A stretch of 64,000 bases of DNA from positions 2,108,001-2,172,000 of the forward strand of contig CBDDPH010000002.1 of NCBI GenBank assembly GCA_965232265.1, written 5' to 3'. Under the pieces are notes generated by a model. The model was not told where the DNA came from, made no database searches, and saw only the letters and a list, made by a program, of their open reading frames with translations. The translations under genes were made by a program, and so were the position numbers. Shown one piece after another: positions 54,094 to 62,139 of the stretch. Position 1 is the first letter of the stretch. Each line of letters opens with the position of its first letter. This DNA comes from VXRD01 sp965232265. GTDB lineage: Bacteria > Latescibacterota > UBA2968.

Positions 54094-54405
54094 ATGAATG
54101 ATCTTCTTTTTAATATTTTAACACCACTGGGATTTACGGTTCGCACAAGTCGCGGATATTGGCAAAAAATTATCTCAAAACATCCCGATATTGCAGATAG
54201 GATTGATAAAATAAAAATTACATTAGGAACTCCGGTTGAAGTGCGCGAAAGCAGTAGAGATGAAAACATTTTGCTATTTTATGGCGCGAGAGAGAAGTAT
54301 TGGATGGTCGTTGTTGTACGCCGTCTAAATGGAGAAGGATTTATCATTACAGCTTACAGAACGGATGCAATCAAAGAAGGGAGACGCGTATATGGCGCAG
54401 GTTAA
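54094..54405 (+). CDS. Small protein with possible toxin-like RNase fold
   Basis: 103 aa. The arrangement HPDIADRIDKIKITLGTP, VEVRESSRDENILLFYGAR, YWMVVVVRRL and FIITAYRT resembles PBECR/BrnT-like RNase toxins (His, Asp/Ser, Arg/Thr at the strand ends), but this is only a resemblance. The stop overlaps the next gene, which encodes a DUF2283-like protein, the usual partner. No strong ribosome binding site is visible. Confidence 0.5.
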   Translation: MNDLLFNILTPLGFTVRTSRGYWQKIISKHPDIADRIDKIKITLGTPVEVRESSRDENILLFYGAREKYWMVVVVRRLNGEGFIITAYRTDAIKEGRRVYGAG

Positions 54406-54631
54406 AGTATTCTATGAGGCTGAGGCCGAGTTGCTGACGATTTACTGGCAATCACCTCGCAAAAATCAACTGTGTACGGAAATTGGCGATGGCATTATCA
54501 TTATTAAAGATGAAATGAGCGGACAGCCCATTGGCATGGAATTGCTATCTTACCGCCCAGGCGATGAGCGGTTTGATGCCGTATCTGTTGAGGTTGGGGG
54601 ATTCTCAAATACACAAAAGGCTTTGGTCTAA
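54392..54631 (+). CDS. DUF2283-like small protein (possible antitoxin)
   Basis: 79 aa. Pattern VKVFYEAEAELLTIYWQ, IGDGIIIIKDE, PIGMELLSYRPG is that of the DUF2283 family, often encoded beside RNase-type toxins. ATG at 54392, with AAGAAGGGAG 7 nt upstream, overlaps the end of the previous gene by 14 bp. The pair lies within an otherwise catabolic region. Confidence 0.65.
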   Translation: MAQVKVFYEAEAELLTIYWQSPRKNQLCTEIGDGIIIIKDEMSGQPIGMELLSYRPGDERFDAVSVEVGGFSNTQKALV

Positions 54632-54689
54632 ACCACAGCCTTTTATTTTTTTCTTTATTCTGAGGCAGAGTTTTTTAAACGGAGCAGAT

Positions 54690-55895
54690 ATGCCAGAAAT
54701 TATAACCATTAAAGATGTCAAAACCATTGTGACGCAGCCTGCGGGTTCGCGGCTCGTTATTGTTAAGATCATTACATCAGAACCCGGGCTTTACGGGTTG
54801 GGATGCGCGACATTTACGCAGCGATTTCACGCGGTGCGTACGGCTATTGAGAAACATCTCAAGCCTTTTGTTATGGGACGCGATGTGGATCGCATTGAGG
54901 AAATCTGGCAGATGAGCATGGTCAATGGGTACTGGCGCAATGGTCCCGTGCTCAATAATGCCATATCGGGCGTGGATCAGGCGTTGTGGGATATTAAGGG
55001 CAAACGCGCGGGTATGCCCGTGTATCAACTTCTGGGTGGGAAGTGTCGAGAGGCGGCAGATACATACGCACATGCCAGTGGGCGCGACAAGTACGAAGTG
55101 GTGGATAGCGTGCGTCATTATATGGCACAGGGCTATCGCCACATCCGCGTTCAGATGGGGGGGTACGGGGGACAGTCAGATACGATTCAAAAACCCGATG
55201 GTGCGCCCGATGGTGCTTATTATCACCCGCGAGAATATTGCCGCCGCATGTGCGATATGATCGAACATGTGCGTGCGGAGATCGGGCCTGAGATTGAGCT
55301 TTTACACGATATTCACGAGCGTTTGCGTCCGATTGACGCGATCCAGTTTGCCAAAGATGTGGAGCCTTTCAAACTTTTCTTTTTGGAAGACGCACTCGCG
55401 CCGGAAGACAATGCGTATTTTCACCACATGCGCGCGCAGTGTGCCACGCCTCTGGCGATGGGTGAACTGTTTAATCATCCACACGAGTGGATGCCTCTTA
55501 TTCAAGATCGGCTCATTGATTTTATTCGCATGCACGTCAGCCAGATGGGTGGGATTACGCCTGCGCGCAATGTCGCTGCTTATGCCAATATGTACAATGT
55601 TCGCACGGCGTGGCACGGTCCCGGCGATACATCACCTGTTGGTCACGCGGCCAATTTGCACCTGGACCTGTGGGCGCCCAATTTCGGCATTCAGGAGTGG
55701 TGTCGTTTCAACGATTTGGTCTATGATATGTTCCCCGGTTTGCCCGAGGTGCGCGAGGGCTATATGTATCCCAATGACAATCCCGGTCTGGGCATTGATA
55801 TTGACGAGGATCTCGCTGCAAAATATCCGCCCGAAGATGAGATTATTCAGTGGACGCAAACGCGGGCTCCGGATGGGTCGCCCATGCGGCCGTGA
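54690..55895 (+). CDS. D-mannonate dehydratase of the enolase superfamily (ManD/RspA type)
   Basis: 401 aa, the length of ManD. Metal and catalytic residues D207, H209 (HDIHERL), E233, E259 (MGELFNHPHEW) and H309 (AWHGPGDTSP) match the ManD set. The GGYGGQSD loop fits this subgroup. It dehydrates D-mannonate (sometimes D-gluconate) to 2-keto-3-deoxygluconate. GGAG is 5 nt before ATG 54690; longer in-frame starts run into the previous gene. With the UxuA-type gene at 19156 the genome would hold both analogous enzymes. Confidence 0.85.
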   Translation: MPEIITIKDVKTIVTQPAGSRLVIVKIITSEPGLYGLGCATFTQRFHAVRTAIEKHLKPFVMGRDVDRIEEIWQMSMVNGYWRNGPVLNNAISGVDQALWDIKGKRAGMPVYQLLGGKCREAADTYAHASGRDKYEVVDSVRHYMAQGYRHIRVQMGGYGGQSDTIQKPDGAPDGAYYHPREYCRRMCDMIEHVRAEIGPEIELLHDIHERLRPIDAIQFAKDVEPFKLFFLEDALAPEDNAYFHHMRAQCATPLAMGELFNHPHEWMPLIQDRLIDFIRMHVSQMGGITPARNVAAYANMYNVRTAWHGPGDTSPVGHAANLHLDLWAPNFGIQEWCRFNDLVYDMFPGLPEVREGYMYPNDNPGLGIDIDEDLAAKYPPEDEIIQWTQTRAPDGSPMRP

Positions 55896-55958
55896 CGGAA
55901 GTGTGAAGTAAGAAAGGGATCAAGTTTGCTGGACAAGATTTGCGATCAGGAGAATTTT

Positions 55959-57200
55959 ATGAATACCCACTCATCCCCATCGGATCTCAGAATTACCGAT
56001 ATGCGCGTTGTCAATATTTCCGGTGTGCCTATGCGCTCTACGCTCATTCGCCTGGATACCAATCAGGGTATTTATGGGTTGGGAGAGGTGCGCGATGGGG
56101 CCAGTCATATTTACGCTTTGCAACTGAAACGCCAGCTTTTGGGTGAAAATCCCTGTAATGTGGATAAGCTGTTTCGCAAAATTAAACAGTTCGGGTGGCA
56201 TGCGCGGCAGGGCGGCGGCGTGTGCGGCGTGGAGATGGCGTTGATGGATCTGGCTGGTAAGGCTTATGGCGTGCCCTGTTATCAGCTCGCTGGTGGGAAA
56301 TTCCGCGATCAGATCCGCATTTATTGCGATACGCACACGACGCCGGATCCCGAAGAGATGGGCAATCGCTTAAAGGCGCGCATGGAAAGTGGTTTTACTT
56401 TTTTGAAGATGGATATTGGTGTGCGTTTGCTCAAAGATATTCCGGGTACGGTGTCTTCCCCCGCGGGCATGTTGGAAACCTCGCAGGTTATGCATCCTTT
56501 TACGGGTATTCAGTTTACCGATAAGGGGATCGATGTTCTCGTTCAGTATGTGGAAGTCGTGCGCGATATTGTGGGGTATGAGATTCCTCTGGCTGCGGAT
56601 CACTTCGGGCATATCAATGTGGAGTCGTGTATTCGCCTTGCACGCGCACTCGAGCAGTTTAATCTCGCCTGGCTGGAAGATATGATTCCGTGGCAACTTA
56701 CCGATCAATGGGTGCGCCTCAAGAACGCAACGGCGACTCCGGTTTGCACGGGTGAAGATATTTATCTTCTGGAACATTTCAAGCCGCTGATCGACAATAA
56801 AGCCGTTTCCATTATTCACCCGGATCTCGCCACGTCGGGGGGGATTCTCGAGACCAAGCGGATTGGGGATTACGCGGAGGAACACGGCATTGCGATGGCT
56901 CTGCACATGGCGGCGACGCCGGTTGCGACGATGGCGAGCGTGCATTGCGCGGCTGCGACAAATAATTTTCTGGTTCTGGAATGCCACGCCGTTGATTATC
57001 CGCCGTGGAATACACTCGTTACTGGCTTGCCCAATCCCATTGTTCAAAATGGTTATATTCAGGTGCCCGACGCGCCCGGACTCGGCGTTGATTTGAATGA
57101 GGAAGCGATTAAAGAGCACATCAATCCCAATTTGCCGGGCTATTTTGAGCCGACAGATGCGTGGAATGAAGAACAGGTGAATGACAGGCTGTGGAGCTGA
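55959..57200 (+). CDS. Enolase-superfamily sugar-acid dehydratase-like
   Basis: 413 aa. K150-M-D152, D214-H215 ... H218, E240, E266, D289 and H316 arrange as in mandelate-racemase-subgroup dehydratases; substrate not assignable. AGGAG precedes ATG 55959. It follows the ManD-like gene by 63 bp and lies on the same strand. Its TGA stop is the start of the dispersed TGATCCGCAG repeat at 57198. Confidence 0.82.
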   Translation: MNTHSSPSDLRITDMRVVNISGVPMRSTLIRLDTNQGIYGLGEVRDGASHIYALQLKRQLLGENPCNVDKLFRKIKQFGWHARQGGGVCGVEMALMDLAGKAYGVPCYQLAGGKFRDQIRIYCDTHTTPDPEEMGNRLKARMESGFTFLKMDIGVRLLKDIPGTVSSPAGMLETSQVMHPFTGIQFTDKGIDVLVQYVEVVRDIVGYEIPLAADHFGHINVESCIRLARALEQFNLAWLEDMIPWQLTDQWVRLKNATATPVCTGEDIYLLEHFKPLIDNKAVSIIHPDLATSGGILETKRIGDYAEEHGIAMALHMAATPVATMASVHCAAATNNFLVLECHAVDYPPWNTLVTGLPNPIVQNGYIQVPDAPGLGVDLNEEAIKEHINPNLPGYFEPTDAWNEEQVNDRLWS

Positions 57201-57335
57201 TCCGCAGGCATGGACGCAGATGAGCGCAGATGTGTAGGGGCGATTCCACCGGGTCGCCCGCCGCTTTGATCTACAGACAAATAAAGAGGGGTTGGATGGT
57301 TGGGACTGACAACTGACAACTGACAACCGAAAGGA
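57198..57335. repeat. Composite repeat at a stop codon
   Basis: TGATCCGCAGGCATGGACGC continues with AGATGAGCGCAGATG; its TGA ends the previous gene. Followed by GGGGCGATTCCACCGGGTCGCC and ACTGACA units at 57304-57330. Confidence 0.7.
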
Positions 57336-57343
57336 GCGATACT

Positions 57344-58201
57344 ATGCCTAATATTGGTATTATTGGGGCGGAGAATAGCCATACTGTGGCGATTGCAAAG
57401 ACGATTAATATTGATAGACTGGTGTCCGGTTTTCGTGTTACCCATGTTTGGGGAGAGACGCCGGACGATGCGAAAGATGCACAGGCGCGAGGGCTGATTC
57501 CCAATATTGTGGAAGAGCCCGAAGATCTGATCGGACAGGTCGATGCGGCTATTGTGGATCATCGCCATCCCAAATATCACCTGCCTGCGGTGCGTCCATT
57601 GCTGGAGGCCAAAATTCCACTTTTTGTCGATAAGCCGTTTTGCTATCGTCTCGATGAAGGCAAAGAGTTTCTGGCTCGAGCGCGTGAGCTCAATGTGCCT
57701 GTGTGTTCGTTTTCGGTTTTGCCCAAGCAGGCGTCTTTCGCGCAGTTGCAAGAAGATGTTCGAGAACTCGGGCGCATTATTTCAGTTGTTTCGACGGGGC
57801 CTTGCGATATTGATTCCGAATATGGCGGTGTCTTTTTTTACGGGATTCATCAGGTCGATATGGTCGTGCGCTTGCTCGATTGGGATATCGCGCATGTACA
57901 GCTCAATCGCGGGGAGCAAAATCACACTGCGACGCTTTATTCTGCAAGTGGCGCGATTTCAACGATGAATCTCATTGGCGAAGGTCGCGTGGGGTTCCAC
58001 GTTTCTGTGATTGGGGAAAAGGGACGCACCGATCGCGTGATTGGATACGATGAGAATACGTATCTGACGGGTGTTCTCGATTTTTGCCAGATGTTCAGTA
58101 CGGGTGAGACAGATGAGACAGATGGCTCAATGCTTACACCTGTTGCTGTGCTCGAGGCGCTCGAGAAGTCGCAGGAGTCGGGAGAGAAGTGTGAAGTTTG
58201 A
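57344..58201 (+). CDS. Gfo/Idh/MocA-like oxidoreductase
   Basis: 285 aa, shorter than the family norm (about 330-420) and lacking a typical GxGxxG start: NIGIIGAENSHTVAIAK is atypical, while the later VDKPFC (in place of EKP) and HQVDMV segments fit. It may bind a nucleotide cofactor in an unusual way. AAAGGAG precedes the ATG at 57344. The stop TGA is again part of a repeat (TGATCCGCAG). Confidence 0.68.
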   Translation: MPNIGIIGAENSHTVAIAKTINIDRLVSGFRVTHVWGETPDDAKDAQARGLIPNIVEEPEDLIGQVDAAIVDHRHPKYHLPAVRPLLEAKIPLFVDKPFCYRLDEGKEFLARARELNVPVCSFSVLPKQASFAQLQEDVRELGRIISVVSTGPCDIDSEYGGVFFYGIHQVDMVVRLLDWDIAHVQLNRGEQNHTATLYSASGAISTMNLIGEGRVGFHVSVIGEKGRTDRVIGYDENTYLTGVLDFCQMFSTGETDETDGSMLTPVAVLEALEKSQESGEKCEV

Positions 58202-58297
58202 TCCGCAGGCATGTCCCTGCGGGTGTAAGCAGGGATGAACGCAGAAAAAAGGTGAAGAGTGATGTAGTTTGCGGTTTCAAACGGCAAAAGTGTGAAC
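58199..58297. repeat. Composite repeat at a stop codon
   Basis: TGATCCGCAGGCATGTCCCT with TCCCTGCGGGTGTAAGCAGG-type pairing, and the TTGC(C/G)GTTTCAAACGGCAA palindrome within 58261-58297. Confidence 0.7.
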
Positions 58298-58326
58298 ACA
58301 GATAGCGTATTCGTCAGAGGCAAACT

Positions 58327-59379
58327 ATGAGCAAAATCCTCGTTACGGGTGCTACGGGGCGTTTGGGCGCGAATGTGGTCAAGCAGTTGGTTGAGCACGG
58401 GGATGATGTTCGCGCGTTGATTCTTCCCGATGATCCCAAGAAGTTCAAGCTCGATCCGTTTGATATTGAAAAGATTGAAGGCGATCTCAGAGATGCGGCG
58501 TTGTGTCGCAATATTGTGGATGGGGTAGATGCGATTGTTCATACGGCGAATATTCTGGGTCCACCGCGCGGTATGGATAATCAGACGTTTTACGAGATTA
58601 ATGTTACGGGTACGTACAATCTTTTTGAAGCGGCAGCACCATTTGCCGATAAACTCCACAGGTTTGTCCATGTCAGCACCGACGCGGTTTATCCGATGGG
58701 CAATCAGCATGTTCCGCCCTGCTATCAGCCGGTGAATGAAATCCATCCCAAGCGCCCGAGTGGGCTTTATGGCACGCTGAAATATATCAATGAAGCGATG
58801 GCCGAAGGCTATATGAATGGGCACGATCTCCAATTGTCCATTATTCGCCCTTCTGGCATGTTTGCGGGCAAAGAAGTGCTCGGGCGTTGGAATGTTCAGT
58901 TTGTGGCAGGACGCATCCGCGATGCCTCGAATAATCCGGAAAGTGGTATTTACCATCCCGATGGCGCGGCTATTGCACGGGATATGCTCGACTGCGCCGA
59001 GCGTCCCGATCAGCCCTGTGCTGTCACCGATCGCGAGGGGCGTCCGTGGATGTGGTCGCCTTCTGATGCCCGCGATACTGCGCGGGCGTGTATTTGCTCG
59101 CTAGACCATCCCGCTGCAGTGGGTGAAGCGTTTAATGCGCCGATTTATCGGCCGCTCGCTTTTCCCGAGGTTGCAGCTTATCTCGCGGAGATAACGGGTG
59201 TTCCACCTTTTGCAGTTGAGGTTCCCATGCAGTGGGTTTATTGGTCTGATAATAGCAAGGCGCGCACGCTGATAGGATACGAACCGCAGTGTACGCTTGA
59301 AAATATCTTTGATACCGCGCTCGCCGATCAAGCCGGTGAACCCACGGATGTGATTTCGGCGTCAACCACCCCCGGCTAA
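58327..59379 (+). CDS. NAD-dependent epimerase/dehydratase (SDR), 3' end altered by an IS
   Basis: 350 aa. Extended SDR: ATGRLGANV (GxxGxxG), Asp65-like acidic residue, Ser/Thr, and YGTLK (YxxxK) catalytic pair; family members epimerise or dehydrate nucleotide sugars or reduce hydroxy acids. The last codons read ASTTPG then a TAA supplied by the end of a TnpB element at 59361. Without it the frame would run about 14 codons further and stop at TGA overlapping the sulfatase ATG. Confidence 0.8.
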   Translation: MSKILVTGATGRLGANVVKQLVEHGDDVRALILPDDPKKFKLDPFDIEKIEGDLRDAALCRNIVDGVDAIVHTANILGPPRGMDNQTFYEINVTGTYNLFEAAAPFADKLHRFVHVSTDAVYPMGNQHVPPCYQPVNEIHPKRPSGLYGTLKYINEAMAEGYMNGHDLQLSIIRPSGMFAGKEVLGRWNVQFVAGRIRDASNNPESGIYHPDGAAIARDMLDCAERPDQPCAVTDREGRPWMWSPSDARDTARACICSLDHPAAVGEAFNAPIYRPLAFPEVAAYLAEITGVPPFAVEVPMQWVYWSDNSKARTLIGYEPQCTLENIFDTALADQAGEPTDVISASTTPG

Positions 59380-59600
59380 AGCCTGTGGGCTTGTCCCTGC
59401 CACATGATTCCCCCGGTGGTTGACACCACCATTGGGGGTATGGCGAGACTTTAGGCTTGTTGACACAAAGCCCTTGCCCGGATGTTCCGAGCGGCGTTGC
59501 GGTCGGCATGGTCTTTGTGACCACACACTTTGCATCTGAAGGATGCCTGGGTGTGTCTATTGCCTTTCTCACAGTGTCCGCATTCAGCACACGTCTGGCT
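59361..59600 (-). ncRNA. Possible omega RNA at the tnpB 3' end
   Basis: In IS200/IS605 elements the guide (omega) RNA begins within tnpB and ends at the right end. Here the right end has several stem arms (GGCT/AGCC; GGTGGT/ACCACC). The adjoining host sequence (GCCGAAATCACATCCG on the minus strand) would be the guide. Boundaries inferred from family knowledge only. Confidence 0.4.
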
Positions 59601-60542
59601 GGTATATTTGGGGTCAACAGGTTCTATGCGGATACCAGCACGCTTTGCCTTATATTCGATAAAGGTGCGCAGTTGGAAGAAAGACCACCCAGACAGTTTA
59701 GCACGTTGAGGCTTGCGAAACCGTTTCTGGCTCTTGCGGATGCCTTCGAGGTCTTCAAGAGCAATCGCTTTGCCAGTGTCTTTAGCCTTCTCAACAATGC
59801 GTTTGGAGATGATATGGTTGGTGTTCCTACGAAATCGGCTCTCCCTGCCAGAGATAACAGAGAGTTTTCTGCGGACATTCTTCGGCCTCTTGCCTTGCTT
59901 GACAAGAGCAGACGCTTTCTGTTGGAGTGACTTTTTCAGATCGTGCATCTTCTGTCGGACATTTTCAACCGTGTCGCCAGAAAATGTTTCACTATCGTCT
60001 GTCACTGCAAGGTTTGTTGTACCGAGATCAACGCCGATAAAGTCAGTGGTCGGTATCGGCGTGCCATCAGGCACATCTACAGAGACAAGCAAGAACCACT
60101 TGCCGTCTTTACGCAACACAAGGTCTGCCTGTCCTTTGGCATAGCCGAACTGCTCACGCTGGTAGTTGCCCATCAGCATGGGCACAAGCACGCGCCCTTC
60201 AAGGGTGAGCAACGAAACACGATCTATGCCCTTAAAGCTATACAACCGTTGATCATAGGGCATAGCAGCAGTTGGGCGAAACGACGGTTGCACCGTTTTA
60301 TCGCGCTTAAATGCTTCTACAACCTGGGCAATGCAACGGATAGCCATTTGTGCGGACAAACCAAATTGGCGACGCAAGTCTGAATAGTACAGCTTTTGTA
60401 GGGCAAACTTATTCGCCAACGTGCGCTCATAAGCCTTCGATGCAAGATAGTTGGCAGCCTCATTGAACCGTGCAACAGTCGCTTTTAGCTTCTGGCCTGT
60501 GGCAACGTCCGGTAACAGTTGTATTTGAAGTGTGAGTTTCAT
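59451..60542 (-). CDS. tnpB: TnpB RNA-guided nuclease
   Basis: 363 aa from the ATG at 60542. RuvC residues: Asp in GVDLGTTNLA (Asp about 176), Glu in ALEDLEGI, Asp in DHADRNAARN. A zinc ribbon (CAEC ... CKVC) near the end. TnpB uses an omega RNA to cut target DNA beside a short TAM. All three catalytic acids are present, so it may be active. Confidence 0.9.
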   Translation of the reverse strand: MKLTLQIQLLPDVATGQKLKATVARFNEAANYLASKAYERTLANKFALQKLYYSDLRRQFGLSAQMAIRCIAQVVEAFKRDKTVQPSFRPTAAMPYDQRLYSFKGIDRVSLLTLEGRVLVPMLMGNYQREQFGYAKGQADLVLRKDGKWFLLVSVDVPDGTPIPTTDFIGVDLGTTNLAVTDDSETFSGDTVENVRQKMHDLKKSLQQKASALVKQGKRPKNVRRKLSVISGRESRFRRNTNHIISKRIVEKAKDTGKAIALEDLEGIRKSQKRFRKPQRAKLSGWSFFQLRTFIEYKAKRAGIRIEPVDPKYTSQTCAECGHCEKGNRHTQASFRCKVCGHKDHADRNAARNIRARALCQQA

Positions 60543-60676
60543 ATTGACAAATATACTCAGCATAACACGCTTTGGTAAGGATCAATTTGCTAAAGCAAAA
60601 CAAATTCTAAGTCCTTACCTCCCAAGTTTAAAAACTTGGGCATCACGGGCTTGTGAGGTGAAGAACAGGAGTCTCT

Positions 60677-62086
60677 ATGTCTGATAAGCCCAATATTCTG
60701 ATTATTATGTCTGATGAGCACGCCCCTCAATACAGCAGTATTCACGGGCATTCACTGGTGCAATCGCCGAATATGGAGCGTCTGGCCGATATAGGGGTTA
60801 CGTTTGATAATGCCTATTGCAATTCGCCGATTTGCGGTCCGTCGCGCATGTCATTTATGACGGGGCGTTATATCAATCGCATCGGTACTTATGACAATGG
60901 TTTTCCCATGTCGTCTGATACGGTTACGTGGGCGCATCGCTTGCGAAATGTCGGTTACGATGTTGTGATATCGGGCAAGCAGCACTTTTGTGGTCTCGAT
61001 CAATTGCACGGTTTTCGCACACAACTCGCACGCGACTTGCATGCGGAATCGTGGACAAAGAATGGTGTTCCGCGCGGTGAGGGCAAGTGGGATGCAGGGG
61101 TTGTTGAGGCGAAAAAGCCATGGGGGGGTATTGCACAAGCGGGGCCAGGTACAACGACTGAGATACAGGTTGATGATCAGGTTGAAGAGGCTGCGCTCGC
61201 GTATATCAAAGATCCCGCTCGCAAAGAACAGCCCTGGTGTATCAATGTGGGGTTTATTGCACCCCATTTTCCGCTTGTGGTTCCGCGACGGTTTTGGGAC
61301 ATGTATCCGCGGGATCAAATTGATATGCCCGAAATCCCCGAAGGCCATCTGGAAAATATGCACCCGGTGTACAAACGCCTGCGCCTGATGTTCGGTATGA
61401 CCGATTTTCCCGAAGAACTCGTTCGCAGGGGACGGGCGGGTTATTACGGACTCATCACCTATTTGGACGAAAAAATAGGCCGGCTCATCGATGCGCTCGA
61501 AGAAACCGGGCAGCTTGACAATACCATTATTGTGCATACCTCAGATCACGGGGAAATGAATGGTGAGCACGGTATGTGGCGCAAATCAAATATGTATGAA
61601 GCGTCCTCTCGCGTGCCGCTTCAGATTGCTTGGCCCGGGCATATTCCGGGTGGATTGCGCGTGGCGCAAAATGTTTCACTCGTCGATCTCGTTGCGACCA
61701 TAATTGAAGCCGCTGGCGCTTCGATGGATATTGCGCCTCTTGACGGCGATAGCCTCTTGCCGCTGATCAATGGCGAGACCGAGATGTGGAAAGACGAAGC
61801 CTTTTGTGAATATCTCGCGCACGGTGTTATCCACCCTGTGGGTATGCTCAAAAAGGGCGATTACAAACTCAATATGAGCCCGGGAGATCCACTCGAGTTG
61901 TTCAATATTGCAGAAGATCCGAATGAGTTTAACGATTTGTCAGAGTCGGCACAACACCGCGAAATCCGCGATGCCATGTGCGAGCGGCTATTGGAAATTT
62001 GGGGCGATCCAGAAGAAATTGAACAGCAAGTGCTCAAGAGTCAAAGGGAGAGGCGATTTATCACGGCGGCGAGTGAGGGGAGATGA
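60677..62086 (+). CDS. Sulfatase (arylsulfatase-type)
   Basis: 469 aa, no signal peptide obvious. N-terminal NILIIMSDEHAPQ, then the formylglycine motif CGPSR with surrounding PICGPSRMSFMTGR (Cys to formylglycine), a SDHGEMNGEHG metal/active-site segment and a His-rich downstream region. Hydrolyses sulfate esters, probably of polysaccharides or sugar acids. AGGAG precedes the ATG. It lies right after the IS, and before the insertion it was perhaps co-transcribed with the SDR gene. Confidence 0.9.
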   Translation: MSDKPNILIIMSDEHAPQYSSIHGHSLVQSPNMERLADIGVTFDNAYCNSPICGPSRMSFMTGRYINRIGTYDNGFPMSSDTVTWAHRLRNVGYDVVISGKQHFCGLDQLHGFRTQLARDLHAESWTKNGVPRGEGKWDAGVVEAKKPWGGIAQAGPGTTTEIQVDDQVEEAALAYIKDPARKEQPWCINVGFIAPHFPLVVPRRFWDMYPRDQIDMPEIPEGHLENMHPVYKRLRLMFGMTDFPEELVRRGRAGYYGLITYLDEKIGRLIDALEETGQLDNTIIVHTSDHGEMNGEHGMWRKSNMYEASSRVPLQIAWPGHIPGGLRVAQNVSLVDLVATIIEAAGASMDIAPLDGDSLLPLINGETEMWKDEAFCEYLAHGVIHPVGMLKKGDYKLNMSPGDPLELFNIAEDPNEFNDLSESAQHREIRDAMCERLLEIWGDPEEIEQQVLKSQRERRFITAASEGR

Positions 62087-62139
62087 AAGTAGATCATTTC
62101 TCATGCAGATGCATGCGTCGCCCCACAAGGTCATCAAAG

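Larger units (their letters stand above)
59361..60641 (-). mobile_element. TnpB-only IS200/IS605-type element
   Basis: About 1281 bp, tnpB on the minus strand and no tnpA. The left end (60621-60640) is an imperfect palindrome CCCAAGTTT / AAACTTGGG next to a GTGAT flank (60642-60646 reversed). The right end, on the minus strand, closes with ...GGTGGTTGAC (59370-59361), resembling the TTGAT/TTGAC left and right cleavage tetrads of ISDra2-like elements. Inverted copies of GTCAACCACC lie at 59361-59370 and 59415-59424. Confidence 0.72.
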
